Shown one piece after another: positions 58,849 through 64,000 of a DNA stretch of 64,000 nt; within the stretch, counting starts at the first letter, position 1, and every line of letters begins with the position of its first letter. The notes under the pieces were generated by a model that worked only from the letters and a program-made list of their open reading frames with translations, ran no database searches and was not told where the DNA came from. The stretch is from Halanaerobium polyolivorans. GTDB lineage: Bacteria > Bacillota > Halanaerobiia > Halanaerobiales > Halanaerobiaceae. The position numbers and the translations under genes were made by a program. The stretch lies in assembly GCF_020711195.1 (NCBI RefSeq), contig NZ_JAJFAT010000007.1, positions 1-64,000 of the forward strand, written 5' to 3'.

Positions 58849-59664
58849 ATGATGCCAAAAGTTGATAACTCAAAAGGCTTTACTCTAATAGAATTAATTG
58901 TTTTAATAGCTATACTTGGTATACTTTCAGCTATTGCTGTGCCGAGGTTTTCAGGTGTTATTGAGCGTGCCCACATATCTGCTGATCAAACAAAGCTAAG
59001 GACATTGAACAGTGTAACTTCGATTGCTAGAATAGCAATGGATTCAGATGATCCTTTTATTGATGTAAATAAATCAGATGAAGAACTAATAAGCTTTTTA
59101 CAGGAACGTGACTACTTAGATGGACAATTTAAAGCTCAGACTGAAGATGCTGACTTTGTATGGTCTTTTGATGATGAAAGATGGTATTTGATCTTTGAAA
59201 GTTTGTATTATGCAATTTCTTTAAATGACGGTTTAGAGATGCAGGCTAATAGAGATGGCTGGTTAATAGGTTCTTATACTGGTTCTGCTAAAGATATATT
59301 TGTACCCAATTCATTAGATGGGCAGGTAATTAAACATATTGGTAATGCAGCATTCGAGGATAAATATATAACCTCCATAACTTTTCCTAGCAACAGTGGA
59401 GTTACAAATATTGGGACTAGTGCATTCAGGCTTGAAGCAGTAGAGGGTGGCTTTACTCAAATAGAATTTCCGAAAAGTTTAGAGAATATTGATAACTATG
59501 CTTTTCGAAATAATATGGATTTGGACCGCATTGTGATTGGAGACAATGTTAATATTGGTGAGGATGTCTTCCACCGAGATAATTCCTTTAGAGACGTATA
59601 CGAAAATAATGATAAAAGTGCAGGAACTTATATCTATGAAGATGGAAATTGGATTAAGCAGTAA
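58849..59664 (+). CDS. Type IV pilin N-terminus fused to BspA-like repeats, copy 2
   Basis: A 271-residue protein with a standard prepilin site SKGFTLIELIVLIAILGIL, a pilin region to about residue 113 and then LRR_5-like repeats (IKHIGNAAFEDKYITSITFP, VTNIGTSAFRLE, LENIDNYAFRNN, VNIGEDVFHRD) and the GTYIYEDGNWIKQ tail. Codons 10-113 match copy 3 base for base, after which the two diverge abruptly. ATG 58849 or 58852 follows GAGGGTG. Probably a surface adhesin or minor pilin variant. Confidence 0.85.
   Translation: MMPKVDNSKGFTLIELIVLIAILGILSAIAVPRFSGVIERAHISADQTKLRTLNSVTSIARIAMDSDDPFIDVNKSDEELISFLQERDYLDGQFKAQTEDADFVWSFDDERWYLIFESLYYAISLNDGLEMQANRDGWLIGSYTGSAKDIFVPNSLDGQVIKHIGNAAFEDKYITSITFPSNSGVTNIGTSAFRLEAVEGGFTQIEFPKSLENIDNYAFRNNMDLDRIVIGDNVNIGEDVFHRDNSFRDVYENNDKSAGTYIYEDGNWIKQ
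58875..59187 (+). repeat. 313-bp direct repeat, copy 1 (pilin N-terminal module)
   Basis: By eye it is identical to 59718-60030 (offset 843 bp). It starts at the AGG before the prepilin cleavage site and ends inside DERWY, exactly where the variable region begins. Confidence 0.92.
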
Positions 59665-59694
59665 AATTAAAACGTATAAAAAGGGGTGCTGTTT

Positions 59695-60513
59695 GTGGGC
59701 AGAAGCAAAAGCCAAACAGGCTTTACTCTAATAGAATTAATTGTTTTAATAGCTATACTTGGTATACTTTCAGCTATTGCTGTGCCGAGGTTTTCAGGTG
59801 TTATTGAGCGTGCCCACATATCTGCTGATCAAACAAAGCTAAGGACATTGAACAGTGTAACTTCGATTGCTAGAATAGCAATGGATTCAGATGATCCTTT
59901 TATTGATGTAAATAAATCAGATGAAGAACTAATAAGCTTTTTACAGGAACGTGACTACTTAGATGGACAATTTAAAGCTCAGACTGAAGATGCTGACTTT
60001 GTATGGTCTTTTGATGATGAAAGATGGTATCTTATGATAGATGGTTCTTCTTTACACTATTTGCTCACGACTGATGATTATGAGCTCTCAGAGTTTACTT
60101 CTACTACACTATCTTCAATAACAAATATAAAAGATATCGGAAAGAATATACAGATTCCAGAAGGAATAGAAACCATTAGCGGCGGAAGGGATAACAAAGC
60201 TTTTTGGCAAAAAGGACTTGAATCAGTTATTTTACCCAATTCATTGAAAGAGATTCGTGCCCATGCATTTCAAGGAAACAACTTTAAAGAAATTTTGATA
60301 CCCAATAATGTGGAAGAAATTAAGGGAAAGTCTTTTTACAATAATCCTATAACAAAAATCACTATGACTAGTGATCAGGTGAATATAGGTGAAAGAGCTT
60401 TTGGATCAGGGTGGACAGAGGCAAAGGAAAAAACAGATGCTTTTAAGGAGGCCTATTCCGAGGGTGGTCCTGGAACTTATATTTGGGATGGAGACAATTG
60501 GAGCAAAGAATAA
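59695..60513 (+). CDS. Type IV pilin N-terminus fused to BspA-like repeats, copy 3
   Basis: A 272-residue protein, GTG start 59695 behind AAGGGG. The prepilin site is QTGFTLIELIVLIAILGIL. The N-terminal 313 bp repeat that of copy 2; the C-terminal repeats differ (ETISGGRDNKAFWQKGLES, LKEIRAHAFQGNNF, VEEIKGKSFYNN, VNIGERAFGSGW) but the end returns to GTYIWDGDNWSKE. It follows copy 2 by 30 bp, so both probably share one transcript. The constant head, variable middle and constant tail are typical of recombining surface antigens. Confidence 0.85.
   Translation: MGRSKSQTGFTLIELIVLIAILGILSAIAVPRFSGVIERAHISADQTKLRTLNSVTSIARIAMDSDDPFIDVNKSDEELISFLQERDYLDGQFKAQTEDADFVWSFDDERWYLMIDGSSLHYLLTTDDYELSEFTSTTLSSITNIKDIGKNIQIPEGIETISGGRDNKAFWQKGLESVILPNSLKEIRAHAFQGNNFKEILIPNNVEEIKGKSFYNNPITKITMTSDQVNIGERAFGSGWTEAKEKTDAFKEAYSEGGPGTYIWDGDNWSKE
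59718..60030 (+). repeat. 313-bp direct repeat, copy 2 (pilin N-terminal module)
   Basis: Reads the same as 58875-59187. Such silent-site identity over 313 bp implies very recent duplication or ongoing gene conversion. Confidence 0.92.
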
Positions 60514-60532
60514 AAAAAATACCCTTTTTTTC

Positions 60533-60561
60533 TGGATATAGAGTGCCACTACTGATATAAT
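60533..60561 (+). promoter_or_regulatory. Promoter of SLH porin 4
   Basis: TGGATA at 60533-60538, a 17-bp spacer and TATAAT at 60556-60561, 44 bp before the gene. The same TGGATA-17-TATAAT arrangement precedes the last barrel gene in the window. Confidence 0.55.
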
Positions 60562-60605
60562 AAAGCTAAATATTGTAATATTTTAATTAAAGAGGGGGAA
60601 ATTAT

Positions 60606-62543
60606 GTGCTTAAAAAAATAACTTTAGCAGTAGCTATTGTTTTAATTTTAGCTTTAACTCTGCCGGCTTTTGGTCTTAGTTTAACTGATGTGCCTGCTGA
60701 TCACTGGGCATATTCAGCTATTGAAGAGCTGATTGAGACAGGAATAGTAGAAGGATATCCTGATGGAGAATATAAAGGGCAGAGGACGATGAACCGTTAT
60801 GAAATGGCCATCATGGTCAATAGAGCTTTAGAGAACATAGCTGCTGAACAAGAAGAGCTTGCTGAAGGTTTGACAATGGGACAGGCAGAAGATACAGCTG
60901 CTATAGTTCAATCTTTATTGGAAAAGAACTTAGGAGAAGGACTTACATATAATCAGGCTTCTGAAGTTGCAGATCTGGTAGAAGCTTTGACAGTTGAGTT
61001 TGAAGATGAGCTTAAAGCTATGGGAGCTGAACTAGATCTTATTGCTGCAGATTTGGCTGAACTGCAGAGTGATATTGATGCTCTTGCTGTGCCTGAGGAT
61101 AATCTAGAGTTTTCTCTGGATATAGCTACCTATTTTGAGGCTGCAGCTTATGATGATGATCAACAGGAATTACTCTTAGCAATGGCTATTTGGGCTGATG
61201 AGGATGTTTTAGATATCGATGATATTAATGACCTGGATGAATTGCCATCTGAAAAGAGATTCTGGCAGGAGCTTGATTTTGTCATCGATGCTGAGCTTGG
61301 TGATGCAGCATTTAAACTGGAAATGGATACTCTAACAAATGTATTTACTCAAGAAAAAAGCGCATTTGATTATCAAGAGGAAGACCAAGTTGATTTTAAA
61401 ATGGATAGAGCTCTTCTGACTGTTGATTATCAAGAACTACAGTTGAGACTGGGTGATTTTGAAGATTACAATATAGCACGCTATTTTGTTGATGAAGAAG
61501 ATCTTCAGGGTGTAGAACTAAGCACCAACCAGCTTGATATGGACCTTAAATTCCTGGTAGCTGGTTATGGTGATGACTCTGACCTTGATGTCTTTGCGAT
61601 TGAAGGTAGAAGTGAAACTGATTATGGAGTATTAACTACTAAAATTAATCAGGTCCGTAGAGATGCTGATACCTGGAATATAGAATTAATAGATTTCTAT
61701 TTTGATACTATATTTGTTGATTTCGTGGTGCCAGCTGAAAGGCTGACTAATGTTTCTTTAGCCATCGATGATTATTACTTTAACGATAATCTGCTCTTTG
61801 GAGGAGAATATGTTTATAATGAATATAAATATGATGGTGATAGTCGAGATGATTACTTACTAAATTTAAATGCAGACTTTTTGCTTTCTGATCAGTTAAA
61901 ATTAAGTGCAGTATATGAAAGTGTTGGTGATGAATTTTTTGCCTATCAACATGATTTAGAAGCTGCCTTAGCTTATGATCTTTATAAAATAGGGGCTAAA
62001 TATAATTTAAACGAAAATACTTCTGTGATGGGTAATTATACCCTGGTTAAACCTGATAATTTCTGGGATGATTGGTTTGGTGATGAATCAACTCCTGAAG
62101 ACAAAGATAAATATGAAATAGTATTTGAAAATGAAATGGATGGATTCAATAATTCAGCTAAAGTAGAAGTTGTTAAAAACGAATTCTTTTTTGACAGTTT
62201 GGATGAGAGAACTGTAACTTTAAAAACTGCTTATGATTGGAGTGAAAGAACCACCCTAGGTGCTAAATTTGTCAACAAAAATATTTCCTGGGATGGAGAA
62301 GTTGATGATAATGGAACGAACAGAGAAATTGATCTTGAACTGGACTATAAATATTTAGAGGCATTTATGGAAAAGGCTTTAAGAGATAATCTTAGTTGGA
62401 ATATTACCGGACGTTATATAATGGGGGATGCAGAATACTCCGACTCTGAAGGTTTTGAATTTATTGATGGACAAACTTATGCTGATATCGATATTGATAC
62501 AAAATCATCGATGATTAAAACTGGCTTAATTATCAGCTTTTAA
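60606..62543 (+). CDS. SLH-domain porin 4 (OmpM-like, no conserved leader)
   Basis: A 645-residue SLH porin: signal peptide (about 1-22, ending PAFGLS), SLH domain (LTDVPADHWAYSAIEELIETG ... GYPDGEYKGQRTMNRYEM), coiled coil, barrel from ELPSEKRFWQELDFVID to the final LIISF. It is the most divergent of the four paralogs and the only one with a short leader lacking the conserved RNA. GTG 60606 follows GAGGGGGAAA; the overlapping ATG at 60604 is out of frame and stops after five codons. A GC-rich terminator follows. Confidence 0.88.
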   Translation: MLKKITLAVAIVLILALTLPAFGLSLTDVPADHWAYSAIEELIETGIVEGYPDGEYKGQRTMNRYEMAIMVNRALENIAAEQEELAEGLTMGQAEDTAAIVQSLLEKNLGEGLTYNQASEVADLVEALTVEFEDELKAMGAELDLIAADLAELQSDIDALAVPEDNLEFSLDIATYFEAAAYDDDQQELLLAMAIWADEDVLDIDDINDLDELPSEKRFWQELDFVIDAELGDAAFKLEMDTLTNVFTQEKSAFDYQEEDQVDFKMDRALLTVDYQELQLRLGDFEDYNIARYFVDEEDLQGVELSTNQLDMDLKFLVAGYGDDSDLDVFAIEGRSETDYGVLTTKINQVRRDADTWNIELIDFYFDTIFVDFVVPAERLTNVSLAIDDYYFNDNLLFGGEYVYNEYKYDGDSRDDYLLNLNADFLLSDQLKLSAVYESVGDEFFAYQHDLEAALAYDLYKIGAKYNLNENTSVMGNYTLVKPDNFWDDWFGDESTPEDKDKYEIVFENEMDGFNNSAKVEVVKNEFFFDSLDERTVTLKTAYDWSERTTLGAKFVNKNISWDGEVDDNGTNREIDLELDYKYLEAFMEKALRDNLSWNITGRYIMGDAEYSDSEGFEFIDGQTYADIDIDTKSSMIKTGLIISF

Positions 62544-62566
62544 ATAAAAGTTTAATCAACAACAAT

Positions 62567-62590
62567 AAGCCCGGGGATACCCCGGGCTTT
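62567..62590 (+). terminator. Terminator after SLH porin 4
   Basis: AAGCCCGGGG (62567-62576) pairs perfectly with CCCCGGGCTT (62580-62589) around an ATA loop; the following T content is modest. Confidence 0.8.
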
Positions 62591-62656
62591 AATAATGTTT
62601 TTAATTTTTAAAGTATAATTAAGCAAAAAATAAAGCAGTTAAAATAAATTGCTTTT

Positions 62657-62815
62657 TCAATCAGTTTTTTTGCTTAGAAGAGCGCTCAAAATAGGGCCAA
62701 TCCAGGGAGTCCAGCCTAAGGCTAAAATAACTCCCAAGATAAAGGCCCTAATAATGCCCTGCAGGAAATTTGCTAGAGATAACTTCTTTTCTCTATAAAA
62801 AAAAATTTTTATTAG
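62657..62815 (-). pseudogene. Remnant of a CcdA-like cytochrome c biogenesis membrane protein
   Basis: On the minus strand, 52 codons between stops read NFLQGIIRAFILGVILALG followed by WTPWIGPILSALLS. This resembles the CcdA/DsbD core helix with its WTPCxGPIL motif, except that the redox Cys is Trp. The fragment has no upstream start and is far shorter than CcdA (about 220 residues), so it is a decayed remnant. The rest of the 400-bp gap (62544-62945) contains the porin 4 terminator and a promoter, otherwise nothing recognisable. Confidence 0.5.
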
Positions 62816-62875
62816 TCATATTAAATAAAGGGCAAAAATTTAAATTATTTCTCTTAAATTATATCATTTATTCTC

Positions 62876-62904
62876 TGGATAATTCAAGTTTTTTCTGTTA
62901 TAAT
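62876..62904 (+). promoter_or_regulatory. Promoter of the last outer-membrane barrel gene
   Basis: TGGATA at 62876-62881, a 17-bp spacer and TATAAT at 62899-62904, 41 bp upstream of the gene. Confidence 0.5.
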
Positions 62905-62945
62905 AAAATTGTGTAACTAAATTAAAGTAGAGGAGGCGGGAAAAG

Positions 62946-63902
62946 ATGAAAAAGGCATTAATTTTGATATTGGTTTTTCTTCTGGCCTTTACATTCACTG
63001 CAGCAGCAGAAGATGCTGAGCAGCTGGATCAAAGCTTAGAAGAAAATATGGAAAATCTTGACCTGTCTCAGGAAAGAGGCTTTTCTGAAGAAGGTCGAGA
63101 AGAACTGATAGGAATAGCCTCTCAGTTTGATAGTCAGACTGGAATAGATAATATAGAAATAAATAGTCAAGCCTTTAATTTGACAGGAAATGGAGTCGAA
63201 GAAGTTCCTGGAATGAGGCTTTTATCAGATCTCTTTATAAATGCAGATTATTCTCAGCAGATGGTTGATGATAAACTAGAGACAGAAACAGATCTACAGC
63301 TTGAATATTTTATCAATTCTCGTTCCTTAATCAGAGCAGGCTATAGTCTTGCCAATCGTGAGTGGTGGGAAAGACAAAATACTACTGATCTGGAGAATAT
63401 GGATTTTAGTCAAAATTCAGCTAATTCCAGGAGTACAGAAACAGTATTTAGAGAAGAAAGTGAAGTTAGCCGTAATATAGGACTGGCCTATAGAACCAGT
63501 GATCAGCTGACAGTATCAGCTGACTATATAGAAAACACTGATTTTAGAGATTACACAGGTAATCTAGATTATTATGGAGATTCTACTGTATTTGGTCTGC
63601 AGTATGATAATCCATTGGGTACAATCAGAGCCAGCTATCAGATGAACTTAAGTGATCAGTTAACACAAAGAATTACAGGAGTAGAGTTGGAATTCAATAA
63701 CCTGGCTACTTTTAGTGCATCATATAAGCTGCTTGACCCAGAAGAATTAGAATCAGCCCTTAACTCTCAGACAGCCTGGGATCTTGGTCTTGGTTTTAAT
63801 ATCAATGAAAGCTATGGTTTATCACTTGGTTATGAGATAATTGAAAGTGAAGATGAAGAAGATGAAAGAAATATTAGTGCATCATTTGAATTTAAATTTT
63901 AA
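62946..63902 (+). CDS. Putative outer-membrane beta-barrel protein
   Basis: A 318-residue secreted protein of unrecognised family: signal peptide (about 1-21, ending TAAAED), an acidic, helix-prone N-terminal section (about 22-60), then alternating strands (LQLEYFINSRSLIRAGYSLA, TVSADYIENTDFRDYTGNLD, YGLSLGYEIIESED) ending ISASFEFKF with terminal Phe, the usual barrel signal. AGAGGAGG precedes the ATG. No SLH domain is present. It has its own promoter and terminator. Probably a small porin or other outer-membrane barrel. Confidence 0.75.
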   Translation: MKKALILILVFLLAFTFTAAAEDAEQLDQSLEENMENLDLSQERGFSEEGREELIGIASQFDSQTGIDNIEINSQAFNLTGNGVEEVPGMRLLSDLFINADYSQQMVDDKLETETDLQLEYFINSRSLIRAGYSLANREWWERQNTTDLENMDFSQNSANSRSTETVFREESEVSRNIGLAYRTSDQLTVSADYIENTDFRDYTGNLDYYGDSTVFGLQYDNPLGTIRASYQMNLSDQLTQRITGVELEFNNLATFSASYKLLDPEELESALNSQTAWDLGLGFNINESYGLSLGYEIIESEDEEDERNISASFEFKF

Positions 63903-63930
63903 TAAAACTCAAAAAATCATATTAGTTTAA

Positions 63931-63957
63931 AAACCTGCCTTGAAGGGCGGGTTTTTT
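63931..63957 (+). terminator. Terminator after the last barrel gene
   Basis: AAACCTGCC (63931-63939) pairs with GGCGGGTTT (63946-63954, one G-U pair) around TTGAAG, then a T-run. Confidence 0.87.
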
Positions 63958-63977
63958 AATAGTTAGGAGAAATAACT

Positions 63978-64000
63978 TTGTTTACATTTAAACAAATAAC
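63978..64000 (+). CDS. Possible start of a further gene (truncated by window end)
   Basis: TAGGAGA at 63964-63970 is followed seven bases later by TTG and an open frame (MFTFKQI) running off the window. Only eight codons are visible, so this is a guess based on the ribosome-binding site and spacing. Confidence 0.3.

Noticed and set aside
58875-60030. CRISPR array or insertion-sequence interpretation of the repeats
   Set aside because: Only two copies, 313 bp each, fully coding and in frame, without terminal inverted repeats or spacers.

Overview
The window reads as chromosomal DNA of an AT-rich, anaerobic, salt-adapted diderm Firmicute, most likely Halanaerobium or another member of the Halanaerobiales. 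This rests on three things. The housekeeping gene order is Bacillus/Clostridium-like (rho-rpmE-tdk-prfA-prmC-sua5-ywlE-upp-tagO-atp...murA-mreB). A complete LPS/outer-membrane gene block follows. There are several SLH-domain porins of the OmpM type. The second ATP synthase c subunit carries an Na+-type ion-binding motif. Genus assignment is inference; no rRNA gene is present.

Layout. 1-9.2 kb: tail of a class II fructose-bisphosphate aldolase, a Ca2+/cation antiporter, then rho, rpmE, tdk, prfA, prmC, sua5, a low-molecular-weight phosphatase, upp and a tagO/wecA-type GlcNAc-1-P transferase. 9.3-17.1 kb: an F1Fo ATP synthase operon (atpZ, B, E1, I, E2, F, H, A, G, D, C) with two c-subunit genes, one of which lacks the ion-binding carboxylate. 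17.2-23.1 kb: a YueI-like gene, murA, a divergent PfkB kinase with a CBS protein, a CPA2-type antiporter and mreB. 23.1-43.2 kb: an envelope block with an S55-domain protein, TamB, BamA, three Skp/OmpH-like proteins, lpxD, lpxC, fabZ, lpxA, lpxI, lpxB, lptC, lptA, lptB, lptF/G, DUF3084 and a RuvX-like gene. It covers lipid A core synthesis, LPS export and outer-membrane protein insertion.

43.2-64 kb is the accessory envelope region. It holds four SLH-porin paralogs, two smaller outer-membrane barrels, a racemase, a VOC protein, a frameshifted TrkH/KtrB potassium transporter, a response regulator, a frameshifted PAS-GAF-GGDEF-HD-GYP sensor, and three tandem genes that fuse a type IV pilin N-terminus to BspA-like leucine-rich repeats. 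Two of the pilin genes share a 313-bp stretch that reads as identical. Three of the four SLH porins are preceded by a related 5' leader RNA with a conserved loop and compensatory stem changes; I do not recognise it as any known riboswitch.

How it works together: BamA, TamB and the Skp-like proteins would insert the SLH porins made at the end of the window; the Lpx and Lpt proteins build the LPS leaflet; the SLH domains tether the outer membrane to the wall built by MurA and MreB-directed synthesis. The strongest candidates for something undescribed are the porin leader RNA, the carboxylate-less AtpE, and the pilin-LRR cassette array.
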